Origin: Siderastrea radians
Lineage: Eukaryota > Cnidaria > Anthozoa > Scleractinia > Rhizangiidae
Direction: 5' to 3'
NCBI GenBank assembly: GCA_964017195.1
Contig: OZ024890.1
Coordinates: 47,655,093-47,719,092, forward strand
DNA length: 64,000 nucleotides
In this document: positions 23,101 to 31,030 of the stretch, piece by piece
Layout: every line of letters starts with the position of its first letter
How positions within the stretch are numbered: position 1 is the first letter of the stretch
Made by a program: the position numbers and the translations under genes
Notes under the pieces: generated by a model
The model's input: only the letters and a program-made list of their open reading frames with translations
What the model was told of the DNA's origin: nothing
Databases searched by the model: none

Positions 23101-26057
23101 TTGAACACATTATGGGTTGAGAATTCCGGCTATCTTAAAATCTTGCGTATGGAACACTTACTCGTAAACTTCTTTGGCAATTTCAAGAAATTCGGTACAC
23201 TTGGTTTTCGTATAAACGTCCCATGCCCTCTGAACTATAGGTACCGCTCCAGGAGAGTTGATCGAACGGACATATTCCTCAAAAAGTGTTGCTAATGCTG
23301 AAATTATAAGATAAGTAAGTAATAAGATAAGTAAAAAACTGACTAATGGAGACTGCCAGAGGACAGCCATTCAGTTTTCCTTCATTTTTTTTTTCGGGTA
23401 ATTGGCATCTTATTATGTGGTTAAGTACAATATAAAAAAAATTATTTTACTTAATCTTGTGATAATTGAACTCCAAGTCCACACTGCGGTTCTCGCCTCT
23501 TTCGCTAAGGAGTTCATCTACGACTTAATTTTGTGGAACAGCAGTTAGTCATTCGCTTTTCCGCTAAGAGTAACTGAAAAAGCCGGTATCTGTTTGACCG
23601 ACAAATTAGCAACGGCAACAACGAAACTGTTGCTAACCTTGTCCTGTAACAAGCCCTGGCCCACTAAAACTCTGTTTAGGACTTAGCTTTGACCTCAGCA
23701 ACTGCTTAAAATCCTCAACGCCTTTCAGGAAAGACGAGCTTATTTCCTTCTGTCTCCCCTCCTCGGATAAGTGCCGCATGACTTCAGCATCCGAAGATGG
23801 TGGAGAGAGGGAAAAGGCATCAAAGTCAGGAAAATACTTGAGGATGTTGTCGACAACTCTTTGTGATTTTTCACTTGGCCGCCCGCCGGCCTTGAATACC
23901 TTTGCAGATAAAAAATAAACACAATAATTAAACTTGCAAAATTAAATTTGTTATAACTGACGATAAAGATTTATTTGTTGCCCAAACATAATCACCTCAG
24001 CTTAGAAAAGAATGAATTATAGCTGCACTTAATCAGAATCAGCCAAAAAATTCCCATCGCGTAACACCTCCCCATGCGCTTACCTTCTCAAGGAAATACT
24101 TCTTCAGGTTTTCCACGTCCTTGGGCAGACTCAAGACGACATCCCTCAACAGCCACACAAACGAAGGGAACACCTTTCGTGACGTCTCGTCATCTATCGT
24201 TTGTCCAGCGATTACTTGGATCCGTACACAAATGTTTACGATGTGACTACAGCTTGTCAAGAAATCTACAGAGATCTTTACAATGTACGCCTCTTTGATT
24301 TACAGTCTTCCCTTAAGCCCTTTCTCCCCACCCTCAACTTACTGAAATCAACTTACTGAAATCACACACCCCCCTAATAGATACAAAAGTGTCTTCAATG
24401 GTTCTAAAAGTACATCTTGTTCTAAAAGTACGTATAAGACTGAATGATACCAGTTAAACTGGGACGGTATCTCGTCTGGGATATCGTGCTTTATCAGCAG
24501 GGCCGTAGCTAGCGGGGGGGGGGGGGCAAGGGGGCAGCTGCCCCCCCCTTCCCTGGACCAGTTGAGCCAGACAAATCAAGTCTGTGGATTGAGGATTTTC
24601 ATTATTCAAAGGATTTGTTTTCTTTAGACTCAATTATTTTTATGGTAGCGACTTGCAGTTGTTTGTCATTTTCATGGCCGGGAAATCGGTTGGTCCACGG
24701 TGTGTGCAAATGGTAAGCAAAACGAAGCAAAACCCCTATTGAGATTGGCGTGTACCATTTGCATGGTTCAATCTTGGTAGTGTTCCTTGTAAAAGATCCT
24801 TCTCTGCTCTGCGTCGTCTGAAGCTATCGATGCGTTCTTTAATTAATGACAGAAGAGCACCTTAGGGGCCTCGCAATGATGCTTATTCATCGTGGAATCA
24901 ACAACGCCAAAGGATATTTATGAACGAAAATCAAACTGGAGACATCTTTTATAGGTTAGTTAGCCAAACATCATGCGGTATTGTGAAATGTTTAGTGTAC
25001 TAGTGCTGGGATATACGGTGTGTTTCAAATTAACAGGACCTCGGAAATAATGCTGTAAGCACTGAAAACACCTGCCTTTTCACACTTACATATCTCATGA
25101 CAAGTGCTGAAAATAGCGTTTCGGAGCCTCCAAATTTGAAAATTTTCTGGGGGAGGATACCCCCAGACCCCCCCCCCCCAACGTGGCTCGTGCCTTCGCC
25201 ACTCGCGAAAGTGCCCCACCTGTAAAAAAAACCTAGCTACGGCCCTGATCAGTATATTGAAACAGGAGAAAAAATCGTCAAAAGTTACATATTGTCACAA
25301 TCAAGCTTTAACGAGGTGTAATCGACTTCCATAACTGTAATCATGGCTTTTTTCCCAAACATTGGTGGCACTTGGCAATATAACGGAGAATTTAGTTAAC
25401 CGGAATTTCGATATTTTGCCGGGACACCTTCTAACCTGTTTCAATAGATTGTTAGACTCGTATGGTGGTCCGTAAGATTTCTTGTTTATTTTTGTACCAT
25501 TATCAGACGATCTGGTGTGGGATTAGCTGAACTAAAGCAAGACAATAAGGATACTCAAGTACCTCCAAATCTGTTCTGGTGGGAACTCCGACAGAGTTGT
25601 AGATCAACACTGAACTTAGTAGAACACTCAGAGTGAAAATCGCGTGGTCATTGATACCTTCAGCTCCCACGGCATCAATCCCCTCGGAATCCAGCAACAC
25701 GACAGTGCATTCTCGACCATGATCATCCCGGTATTTCTCTGGAACCACCCACATCCAGATCCCCATGGTCTCGGGCTCAAACGTATGCCCCAAGGGAAAC
25801 ACGTCCCCTTGGTCAAACACCCTGCTCAAAATGTATGATTTTCCCCTCCTGCATGGCCCTGCAATTGACACGACACACACTGGCCCATGAATGGACCTGA
25901 GCTTGCGCAGTGAATCATCTACTAATTGAAGCCCCGTACGAGGTTGCTTATGGTGACGGTGGAAGTGCCCGGATGATTCATCCCACGAACAGTTGTTTGG
26001 TATGCAGATTGGTGTTGCTACCATCAGTATCCAAATTCCTAACAAACGAGTGTACAC
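21..26057 (-). CDS. Guanylate-binding protein (GBP)-like large GTPase, spliced gene of nine recognisable exons
   Basis: GBPs are dynamin-superfamily GTPases that bind and hydrolyse GTP, oligomerise on membranes and act in cell-autonomous defence. Seen here in order: a P-loop GPCRRGKS, the family-typical GIWMW, G3 motif LLDSEG, the AVLLSS-like stretch with YNSVG, then FVWLLRD (the GBP RD motif), helical-domain exons, and a Glu/Arg/Gln-rich coiled coil ending at a TAG stop. Exons read right to left: 26057-25563, ~24254-24084, 23899-23638, 23297-23162, 22536-22374, 21212-20952, 6251-6129, 1357-1310, 272-21. Phases match at every junction from 24084 onward (0, 1, 2, 0, 0, 0, 0). The join between the first two exons is not settled and a short exon may be missing there. 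No CaaX box is seen. The N-terminus carries a hydrophobic stretch, unusual for a cytosolic GBP. Confident for the family, less so for the exact 5' end. Confidence 0.87.
620..1275 (+). pseudogene. LINE 3' end fragment (non-LTR retrotransposon), 5'-truncated
   Basis: Translation up to the stop at 1022-1024 contains HSYNTRSASAGEH followed by FSRIGCKIWNVLPEHL and KTSLKNCFQQTLLQLL. This layout (YNTR, then F.R.G.K.WN.LP, then a basic amphipathic stretch) is the usual end of CR1/L2/RTE-type reverse-transcriptase proteins. No RT core is present, so it is a 5'-truncated copy. About 250 bases of AT-rich 3' sequence follow. It lies in the last GBP intron on the opposite strand. The upstream limit is a guess. 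Confidence 0.6.
1310..1357 (-). CDS. GBP 48-bp microexon of the coiled coil
   Basis: TTTTAG acceptor and GTAAGT donor bound exactly 16 codons (HENTLLEEDKEDIERM), phase 0 at both ends. It is acidic coiled-coil sequence in frame with exons 6129-6251 and 21-272. Confidence 0.82.
2380..5800 (-). pseudogene. Degraded BEL/Pao retrotransposon (gag to integrase remnant)
   Basis: Read on the minus strand, fragments keep the BEL/Pao order. A DUF1759-type gag piece with KLPKLIITKFKGSHTDWLPF lies at 5410-5697, with more gag at 5079-5426. A zinc-knuckle-like CNRRRCVNC segment and a DUF1758-type protease with DCGAGSSYAS (normally D-T/S-G at the active site) lie at 4577-4891. The RT catalytic motif YVDD within KKDLYVDDLING is near 4150-4190. 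An EMKTAAKEIF piece is near 3700-3780, an RNase H-like HVFGDASGQG at ~3330-3380, and an integrase zinc domain (QRRFWEKRA, ECRGRIQG, REQHWIRRLRRLAK) at ~2500-2830. Stops and frameshifts occur throughout, much of RT is gone, and no LTRs or DDE integrase core were found. It sits in the GBP intron between 1358 and 6128. Confidence 0.8.
3776..4125. mobile_element. 350-bp MITE inserted in the BEL/Pao RT region
   Basis: Ends are inverted copies: GGGCGCTTTCCATTCGACC on the left and the complement of GGTTAAATGGAAAGCGCCC on the right. Flanks are TAA (3773-3775) and TAG (4126-4128), an imperfect 3-bp target duplication as in PIF/Harbinger. The insertion separates YVDD from EMKTAAKEIF, which are close neighbours in intact BEL/Pao pol. 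The interior is rich in the motif GGAAATTTCCGG in both orientations. Family assignment is tentative; the boundaries are clear. Confidence 0.72.
6129..6251 (-). CDS. GBP coiled-coil exon (41 codons)
   Basis: TAG acceptor and GTAAGC donor enclose QHNDEMREHLSQLKTRRKYF then EEIASERAAREAEAEETEKIR, phase 0 at both ends. Strong heptad, charge-rich sequence. It is separated from the preceding GBP exon (20952) by a 14.7-kb intron. Confidence 0.82.
6560..6640. repeat. (TTAC)n microsatellite with adjoining repeat tail
   Basis: About eight TTAC units run to 6590, followed by GGCCTCTTTACGCCATG and TGCGCATAAGGCCCCC, which looks like the 3' tail of a retroposon. No coding sequence is associated. Confidence 0.55.
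7719..8723 (-). CDS. Longest intact part of the FEN/PIN-like domain plus CXC tail
   Basis: An uninterrupted 334-codon frame without an ATG at its upstream end; it is the C-terminal part of the broken gene above. Upstream the same frame continues as EYRNIQPDHRIQQWRKFL before the frameshift near 8815. Conserved acidic positions lie at about residues 50-53 (EEAD), 75-78 (EDTD) and 133 (GCD). The last ~25 residues are Asp/Glu/Ser-rich. Confidence 0.7.
   Translation of the reverse strand: MVRVVTEEWQKERLRQRLTGKTLFTTTEERCVEISPDHVRLREDLRSTQEEADTRLLLHASHAARNGYRAVVISSEDTDVFVLCLAFEDFVPATIYLKCGTQTRTMYISITNVVQRHGSGICKCLPGLHAFTGCDSVSAFSGKGKLTALKLAKRSPAFQELFQQLGVEWELSHELFMSLQEFTCLIYSSNPGTKDVNELRYRLFCARKGELESNQLPPCQDTLQKHCERANYQSAVWRRSLESSPPIPSPIGSGWSQEDGKLAIDWMTGEPAPMAVLELLSCQCKRVCRLPSCTCLANGLRCTNMCQLQECTNQPEEGTEDSPTDDSDDECEDD
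8932..9500. repeat. EnSpm left subterminal repeat zone (GTATAC/TATACGG motifs)
   Basis: Short motifs such as GTATAC, GTATACGG, CCTTATACGTCAGTA and CATGTATACTG recur in both orientations over ~550 bp. In CACTA elements such clustered subterminal repeats bind transposase; that role is inferred here. A matching zone lies at the other end. Confidence 0.7.
9501..10980. other. EnSpm interior, no gene recognised
   Basis: AT-rich sequence with a C-run at ~10699-10709 and only short open frames lacking recognisable domains or codon bias. I see no transposase, RNA gene or terminal repeats here. Confidence 0.4.
11125..11160 (-). ncRNA. Candidate minimal hammerhead ribozyme (Penelope type)
   Basis: On the minus strand the core reads CUGACGA, a stem II of GGGC pairing with GCUU through G-U pairs around loop UAAC, then GAAA, followed by palindromic ACGU and C. 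This matches C-U-G-A-N-G-A / stem II / G-A-A-A / A..U-H of minimal type I hammerheads, which can act as dimers through the palindromic stem III. Activity is unproven; stem II is weakened by G-U pairs. Confidence 0.5.
11171..11203 (+). ncRNA. Degenerate hammerhead-like copy, plus strand
   Basis: The opposite arm of the palindrome has CTGACGA and a good GGGC/GCTC stem II, but the conserved GAAA is replaced by GGAA and ACGT by ATGT. It is probably inactive. Confidence 0.4.
11232..11390 (+). repeat. LINE 3' tail fragment
   Basis: AAAGCCCCACCTGGGGAGTG and CAATAAAGTATTGTATTGCA, ending in short GTATT-type repeats, resemble the 3' terminus of CR1/L2-like retroposons. No coding part remains. Confidence 0.45.
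11567..11724. mobile_element. Pogo/Tigger-like MITE, copy 1
   Basis: TA-flanked, with inverted ends CAGTGAAACCTGTAT and ATACAGGTTTCACTG. The interior has the GGACACC / GTGTCCGCTTAAT motifs often seen in short pogo derivatives. No coding capacity. Confidence 0.75.
11914..12071. mobile_element. Pogo/Tigger-like MITE, copy 2
   Basis: Same TA-flanked ends and interior as the copy at 11567, carried along in the tandem duplication. Confidence 0.75.
13010..13090 (-). repeat. 5S rRNA-derived fragment
   Basis: The minus strand reads AGTGCTTAGATGGGTGACCA, close to the internal promoter C-box segment of 5S rRNA. The rest of a 5S gene is missing, so this is a fragment or part of a 5S-derived SINE. Confidence 0.4.
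13255..13345 (+). repeat. 5S rRNA-derived fragment (SINE-like)
   Basis: GTACTTGGATGGGTGACCG and CCAGGAACTACA match the 3' half of 5S rRNA; the 5' half (GTCTACGGCCATACC type) is absent. It is in inverted orientation to the fragment at 13010. Confidence 0.5.
14838..14991. mobile_element. Pogo/Tigger-like MITE (154 bp)
   Basis: TA-flanked ends CAGTGGAACCTGTAACGAAG and the complement of AAATCGAGGTTCCGCTG, with CTCGATATA motifs inside, typical of short pogo derivatives. Confidence 0.75.
14992..15890. other. EnSpm interior with GCGTAAAG repeats, no gene
   Basis: The motif GCGTAAAGA recurs at ~15330-15380 and ~15530-15590. A CTTGTGACCGGACA / TTGTGTCCGGACA inverted pair lies near 15600 and 15775. 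No supported coding sequence. Confidence 0.4.
15891..16077. repeat. EnSpm right subterminal repeat zone
   Basis: GTATACACTAGTG, CGTATACTG, CCTTATACATC, CCTTATACTTCAGTA and CCGTATACG recur in this 190-bp stretch and mirror the left zone at 8932-9500. Confidence 0.65.
16093..17028 (-). pseudogene. Exon 3, first part, of the FEN/PIN-like transposon gene
   Basis: It begins at acceptor TTCATTGCAG and restores codon AG|G from exon 2. The protein contains IPVDQACEETVNRDTKTPGG then TKGFSLKPKAVSKYYL, a block I associate with multicopy coral proteins. It ends exactly at the EnSpm insertion (target ATA) and continues at 8913. Confidence 0.7.
17256..19829 (-). pseudogene. Exon 2 of the FEN/PIN-like transposon gene
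   Basis: An ~850-codon reading frame broken only by TAG at 18631-18629, between QRLVNSVG and DMVFGVTGG; a Gln codon (CAG) is the likely ancestor. Cys/His clusters lie at the 5' end (CRSIF, CIFCNK, CYHGTC). The middle holds KPPKHILLPYAVKTL and later LLWILVRLHAAEKQKVCGWTGF. The acceptor is ambiguous: a strong TTTTCTAG at 19830 needs a 1-bp correction in a downstream A-run, whereas an AG at 19798 keeps frame. Confidence 0.7.
20304..20322 (-). CDS. Probable exon 1 of the FEN/PIN-like transposon gene
   Basis: ATGGCGGACAATCTCTCAG followed by GTAAGTTG encodes MADNLS plus one base. It joins in phase with the AG-acceptor at 19798. Upstream is the right terminal region of the element. Confidence 0.5.
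20952..21212 (-). CDS. GBP helical-domain exon (87 codons)
   Basis: TTGTCTAG acceptor and GTAGGG donor bound a phase-0 exon beginning NYADQAESAWLRENNGQTEQ and including MWLEPVLMDL and FSVLEVRLRSAYQKLDSDF, matching the region of GBPs before the long coiled coil. Confidence 0.82.
21213..21730. repeat. Five-fold degenerate tandem repeat, ~80-bp unit
   Basis: Units of the form CTATCTCAAATTAACCTCTC, then CTACTCAACAGAGAGCC and TTTTATTGGATA, recur from ~21280 to ~21680. Non-coding, in a GBP intron. Confidence 0.6.
21760..22130. repeat. Dispersed repeat, copy 1 (GGGGAGGCTCCGCCC ends)
   Basis: Begins TATGGGGAGGCTCCGCCCGA and ends GGTGGAGCCTCCCCGTA. The interior has AAAGGGGT…CCATTTTGG motifs. A related inverted copy lies at ~22725-23075, so it is probably a MITE family. 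Confidence 0.45.
22374..22536 (-). CDS. GBP helical-domain exon
   Basis: TTTCTCAG acceptor and GTAGGG donor. It starts one base into a codon (phase 2) and reads GGMKEFIARDCLPCDDRKIR then HLLQALTFFESSTEDIDVTA, matching the GBP helix that follows the connecting region. It joins in phase to 23162 and 21212. Confidence 0.82.
22725..23075. repeat. Dispersed repeat, copy 2 (inverted relative to 21760)
   Basis: The complement shares GGGTTTGAA, GGTACCATTT-like and GGAGCCTCTCCGTAC-like segments with copy 1 and ends near GGCGGAGCCTCACG. Diverged; limits approximate. Confidence 0.4.
23162..23297 (-). CDS. GBP helical-domain exon
   Basis: Acceptor TAATTTCAG, donor GTAAGTG; phase 1 in, phase 2 out. Reads ALATLFEEYVRSINSPGAVP then IVQRAWDVYTKTKCTEFLEI, matching the family pattern (L..TYV.AIN.G..P...NA). 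Confidence 0.86.
23638..23899 (-). CDS. GBP connecting-region exon
   Basis: Acceptor CTGCAAAG, donor GTTAGC; phase 0 in, phase 1 out. It contains NILKYFPDFDAFSLSPP and SSFLKGVEDFKQLLRSKLSP, corresponding to the GBP stretch between the GTPase domain (IRKFFP-like) and the helices. Confidence 0.85.
24084..24254 (-). CDS. GBP GTPase-domain exon with the RD motif
   Basis: Contains IQVIAGQTIDDETSRKVFPS then FVWLLRDVVLSLPKDVENLK. The FP.FVW.LRD segment is the GBP guanine-specificity (TLRD-like) motif. The donor GTAAGC is clear; the upstream splice site is not fixed (several AG candidates between 24240 and 24260). Confidence 0.82.
24498..25247. mobile_element. hAT-like non-autonomous element, 750 bp
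   Basis: Inverted ends CAGGGCCGTAGCTAG and CTAGCTACGGCCCTG with 5-bp direct flanks ATCAG (24493-24497 and 25248-25252). Long G- and C-runs lie near each end. The 5-bp duplication fits the hAT5-type group rather than classical 8-bp hAT. It contains no transposase and lies in a GBP intron. Confidence 0.78.
25563..26057 (-). CDS. GBP 5' exon: hydrophobic N-terminus and most of the GTPase core
   Basis: Encodes the P-loop GPCRRGKS, GHTFEPETMGIWMW (switch I region), LLDSEG (G3) and LSVLLSSVLIYNSVG. The donor after TDLE is GTACTT. The first in-frame codon here is GTG, so the true start is either the ATG of MVATPIC (about 26022) or in an unseen upstream exon joined at an AG near 26075. The segment YTRLLGIWILMVATPICIPN looks like a signal peptide or membrane anchor. 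Confidence 0.82.
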
Positions 26058-26970
26058 AACAACAATTTGCTACTGAATAACACTTGAATCTGAGATTCGA
26101 TCAAAAGATCGAAGGGACGGTGGCTCAAGAAGAAATCAGCCTAGGTTGGTCTCTGCATTGTCGTTTGTTTCTGTCGCCACTATAGAAACGAAAGGACTGG
26201 AAACGAGTTTTTCCTAATTAATCGGTTGACTAAGATTAAGAAAGGCACCTGAAAATTAGCAGTGTTGCCACGTTTGGAAATAAGAAACATAATAAATGGC
26301 TTCCAAAATTCGGACCATTTACAGAGCGTAAATGTATGGGGTTTTATCTTTATTTGAAAAATTGTAGTTTCGTGACGTTTCGCCCAAAACGTTTTTAAAC
26401 TTAGCAAGGCTGCTAACTCTGACATGCTCTTTCATGCGATGAACAGTTTTGTCGGAATTTACCCCCTACTCGTTTCTAAAGTGAGGGTTGTCCAATACAC
26501 CCGAACTGAATCGGGTCTACTAAGGCAGTGGACCGCCCGTCTCATCGAAGATCATCTCGCGCGAGACTGCGAGAACGGCATTTTTTTTTCGTTTGTTGCG
26601 TTTATTAGCGTCTCCATTGCTCATCTGATGCTTAGAAGGAGGCATACATGCATGGTAGTTTTGTTTTTCGTCTGCTTGCGTTTATCAGTAATTTTATTTA
26701 AGGATTTAAGCGTTTGATATCCACTTCCGGTAGGAAGAGGTTGATAAATCTGGAGGCCTGACTTGCGCAGAGTTGAGTCGTCTAAAGTGAGTGTCTACAG
26801 TGGCGAATAAAATGGTCGGGGGGGGATGGTAGAGGTTTAACCCTTCCCATCCATATAAATCAACCTCGTACCCAGGTCGTCAGGCTTCTGGGTCAGTAGG
26901 CGGTCGCCAGGAGAGACTCATGGGTACTGAAATTTCTACCGCTGGAATTCTGCGGGCGAATCATGCTTGA
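26058..26970. other. Region upstream of the GBP gene; no gene recognised
   Basis: Probable 5' flank or first intron of the GBP gene. AT-rich, with a short G-run at ~26818. No convincing promoter motif or coding segment. Confidence 0.4.
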
Positions 26971-26973
26971 AAA

Positions 26974-27204
26974 CAGGGTGGTAACGAAGTATGTTTTTCC
27001 ATCGCTGATCCCATTTTTGCACGCAAATTTCTGATCTCTGATTCCAAAAGGGGAACAGCCTGATCCATGATCCCGAAAAAACTGCTGATCCCGATCCCAT
27101 GGTCTGTGTTCCCTGATCCCGGGGCCGTGATCCCGGATCCAACCCTTCTGATCCCTGACCCCAACCATTTGATCCCTGATCCCGCATACCTCGTTACCAC
27201 CCTG
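26974..27204. mobile_element. 231-bp MITE built of GATCCC repeats
   Basis: Ends CAGGGTGGTAACGA and TCGTTACCACCCTG with direct TTGAAAA flanks (26967-26973 and 27205-27211). The interior is about a dozen degenerate CTGATCCC(G) units, which translate as RDQ-like repeats but are not a gene. hAT-like by CAGGG ends; the 7-bp flank match is near the expected 8. Confidence 0.72.
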
Positions 27205-27989
27205 TTGAAAAGTCCACTGCAGTAAATTCAGCAGTAAGTGAATATAGAATACGAGAGCGGATGTTTTGTGAGTCAAATGAGTCAATGAGTCATGAGTCGA
27301 GTCATGAGGTTTTTCATAAAAAGATCTGATATCTGTCTTCCAACCCAAAAAAGCGGACAAATCAGCGAAGCGTAAGGTAAGTGAAATCCTTGTCCATCTG
27401 CTTAGACATGCTTATTTTATGCCCAAAGGCTTTTCTGACGTATAGATTTTAAGTCGGGGCATTGCTTTATCGGATTTTCCTGGTCTTCCAGTCAAATGAA
27501 ATCCTCTTTAGGCAATGTTTTGTGGTATGGATTTTAATTGCAGTAACACATTTCATTCGCTAATAATACTGCCAAGTAATTTGCATTTGAAACAACACAA
27601 AAGACTTCACAAAAGGAAGCACAATAGCTTTGTATTGTTGACACTTGAAAAGACTTTCTTTAAAGGAATTCGAATCTGGTTTTTAAGCCTATGTGCGAAA
27701 TTATCTACATTGCCCAGTGAACACGTCAACGTTCTTCTATTCGGAAATGATATATGGCAAAGGTTTTGCTGAGAACAAATGCTAATTGATGAGAAATTTG
27801 CAATTCTCCGCCTGCTCTCTCCTTTCCTTCCTTTCCAACAAGATGAGATACACCAGCTCCAATTAAAATCATATTCCAGTTTCAAGGTTAATAAGGGTCT
27901 CGCCATCAAGTACAATTTGGGAATAAGTTACACTGACAACTTACATCATCATATGAAGGGTAACCTATAGGATCGTGTCTAAAAGTACA

Positions 27990-28068
27990 CAGGAGTGACC
28001 ACCAGCGACCACGAGTGACCACGAATGACCACAAGTGACCACGAGTAGACCACGAGTGACCACGAAAT
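27990..28068. repeat. 10-bp tandem array at the left end of the foldback element
   Basis: Seven or so units of GACCACGAGT with small variations. The inverted equivalent lies at ~36808-36925 in the right arm. Subterminal tandem repeats are a feature of foldback elements. Confidence 0.75.
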
Positions 28069-29802
28069 ATTTTGCTGATGTCATGATGACGTCATCATTA
28101 CATCAGTTTATCAAATAATCACTATTTCACGGGAAACTGACCGTTTCTTGAGACCTTAAGAGCCAGTGTCTGTAAATATCGAAAACCCGGCGCCAGTTGT
28201 AAAATTTTCAATTTCTTCATATTTTGCCTAAATAAACCCTTTAGTGAGTTATTTTCGAAAATGCAATTAAAAGTTCCTAAAGCGCTTTAGTTTTTTCAAA
28301 ATCGAGGAAAGTCTGAAAATCGCCATTTTGGCTTCCCGCCGCCATAAAAAAAAAGGGTAAAATGGTGCATTTTCGTTTCGCTCGTACAGCTAAACGCGGT
28401 AATGTTTACCGATGTACTTTTAGCAAATCATAACACCATTCCTGCTCTTTCCAAAACTGTAGTTTATTTGGGAAAAGCTGTTAAATTTTATATCTTTCTA
28501 GCCGTTTTATCTACCCCGCTCTAAGCGCTTCAGCGGATAAGCAAATTTTAGCTAATTTCTAAACCATAGAAAGCCCACTGGTACATTGAATTTCAAGCCG
28601 AAACTACGATGGTCGTTAAGCTTATACTTCATATTATGCTCTGTGAAAATGTCTTCCGCGGCCCGACAAAAGTGTCCCGTTGAGAGACGGAAACGATGAG
28701 TCAATTTTGGCAACGCGACCAATTTGTACTACAAACAAACGTCACTATAAATAAACCCAACATCAATCAAACATCAGCTCAGAAAACCTTCTACAGTTCA
28801 ATATCAGACATCAGACACATTGTAACTTAAAATACTTTTTATTTTGCTGAAAAAACATCCTACCTTTGGGTATTCGTCGTAAAATAGATGCTAAAAGAAG
28901 AAGCTTTCATTCTAGCTTTCGTTATCCGACACCGAATAAATTACATCTCAACCACAGGTCGAAAAGTCAATGCAATCATCTGTTCGTCACACAAGGGTCG
29001 TATTTGAGTATTTCCCTCCTTGTACTGCAAAATAACATGTTTTATAGCAAGGAAATTAACTTATTATCTTGAAAAGTTAACATTTCTGGTACTTAAAACG
29101 TTCTTAAAAACAAACATCTGTTTCCACTCCCTTACATTTGCGTGACAAGAATTCGCTTGCTGCTAAAGCGGCAAACTGTATCGAAAAGATAAAATGCAGT
29201 TTTAAATAGATTAAAACTGCTCATCGTAGGGAATTTATTGCAGAATTTGCGTTGACTAGTTACTGGCAGCGAGGAGGACTTAAAGTCCTAAAAATAAAAC
29301 AGTGACAGACTAGTGAAAGCCAGTCATTTGAAATTAATTTCCAGGCAGTCTGTCCAACTGAAATACTCTTGGTCTGAGAAAACACAACAAAGTCTAACAT
29401 GGTTAAACTTACCAAGGTGGTTGAAGGATGATCAACTTGACTGTTAGTATTCTGGTAAAATAATAGGAATGTGTTTCTCGCCTAGCTAGTACTAAAAGTT
29501 TCAAGACGGCCATGTCAAAGAGCCTGTCGTGACAGAATTTGTTTTAGCGTGATTGGGGATTGGGGCGAACGCCGGGGAGTGGGGGGTAAGGGGAAGGTAG
29601 GGCTTTCGGAGAGAAAAATATGCAGGTGTTACACACTAAAGGCTACATTACTGAAATGATATGAATAAAGAAAGTTACAAGGCACATTGATATTTTTGTC
29701 TGCATTCCCGTTGTTATTTTTATAATAACGTTAATCGACAATGATCCCTTAACCAGTGATATAAACAAAATTTATATTTTAAAAAATCTATTTGTCTACA
29801 TA
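28069..29802. other. Left foldback arm, non-coding
   Basis: Its reverse complement occurs at ~33870-35440 with very few differences; 28866-29072 and 34533-34739 translate identically. No domain is recognised in that 68-codon frame, so identity reflects the arms rather than a gene. Confidence 0.6.
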
Positions 29803-30068
29803 CAGCTATTTCAATTAAGGTTGTCGGATTTTAAAGGCTGGAGCTTACGCGACCTAACCGAAAGGTAGTATGGGTAGCTGTAGATGTTTTTGTGACTTGG
29901 CTGTAATTTCACTGCTGTCACTGCTATAGGATAGGTGAACTTATCAATGTGATTTATTTTCTGTAGGGGTGAGCCATTGCTAAATTTGGTAAATTTATTC
30001 ATTAATTACCTACATTACCTAGCGGCCTTATCTCGTAGACTTTCCGACAACGTTAATTGAAATAGCTG
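29803..30068. mobile_element. TA-flanked MITE nested in the left foldback arm (266 bp)
   Basis: Ends CAGCTATTTCAATTAA and the complement of TTAATTGAAATAGCTG, extending as GTTGTCGGA, with TA on both sides. The right arm lacks it and shows the empty site (…TATACATATACTC…), which proves the insertion. Confidence 0.85.
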
Positions 30069-30362
30069 TATACTCTGCCAGACTAATTGTTTTACTGTAA
30101 CCTGAATCGAAAGTAAGAAATAATTTGTATAAAATCATTTCTCTTTCGTAAAACTCTTCCTGTTGCGGTAATATTTGTGTTTTGGCCCACGGCAAGAGCT
30201 TTAGAAATCAATCTTGCAGTGTTATTGTGTGGTCTTGTTAAATTTACTCCACAGATCAACTACAACAATCTACTAATTCTTGAAGAAGAGAAATGTAGGG
30301 TACATTCCTCCGTACCGGCGGGGTTGGTGCTTGAAGTTCCAAGGCAACCCCACCTTTAGCTT

Positions 30363-31030
30363 TTATATTTCCTTGCTTTTAACTAAGGCACACAGATCGT
30401 ACTGATCGACAACAATAGGGTGGGTGATATGAGGGAAGGTGTCTCTGGGTGTAGAGAAGTTAACTTGCTCTTCTACCGCGAGCACATCTTGCTCCGTCAC
30501 CTGCACTTCTTGCTGACAACCTTTTGCTGCCAAACGAGAGAAGAAGGATGAAATTTGCTGGGCGGATAGAATTTCCGTTACGGCAAACAGCTTCTCACCA
30601 TTTGGACCGCGACCTCGACGCATTTCTTTGGCGCAGCATCGGGTCTACTTTCTTCCCGGTGCCACTTAAGACTTCTGCGCGTCCCTAAATCTTTCAGCCT
30701 CAGGCCCAGTCGTCCTTGTAGCCTTGGTCGTTGTCGGCTGACACATACGAGGCTGGGACTTGTAACGAAGGCACAAGGCCTGTACCTTCCTGAAGGTGAG
30801 AGGCGTACTCCTGTTTTGCAAGGTCTAAGATGCAATACTTTTCAGGAGACAGCTCGCAGGCTTCCAGGGAAAGGTACCGTTCAAAAGTAGAGTCGTTGGA
30901 ACACACGTACACAGCCCTCTTGTGGACACGAGAAGAAATCTCCAGTACTGGGCAAAGCAGGAGCCCTACGAACTTGAGGAACATCGATTGTTTCTGTGCT
31001 GGATTGCCTAGGCTGCCTGACCGTGGATAT
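30363..31030 (-). pseudogene. 3' part of a multicopy coral C2H2 / FFSRL-type gene inside the foldback element
   Basis: Minus-strand fragments in two frames give FFSCPQEGCVRVFQR (start of a C2H2 finger whose His part is lost), LDLAKQEYASHLQEG, and LSAQQISSFFSRLAAKG then HITHPIVVDQYDLCALV-stop. This order matches a large multicopy protein family I recall from coral gene sets; I know no function. At least one frameshift and a stop lie near 30700. The last ~200 bp lie in the left arm, so a second inverted copy exists at 32938-33150. Confidence 0.6.

Noticed and set aside
26893..27360. 155-codon protein with RDQ repeats on the minus strand
   Set aside because: It is the translation of the GATCCC repeats of a MITE.
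28866..29072. Conserved 68-codon gene present twice (also 34533-34739)
   Set aside because: Identity is explained by the foldback arms; no domain or codon signal.
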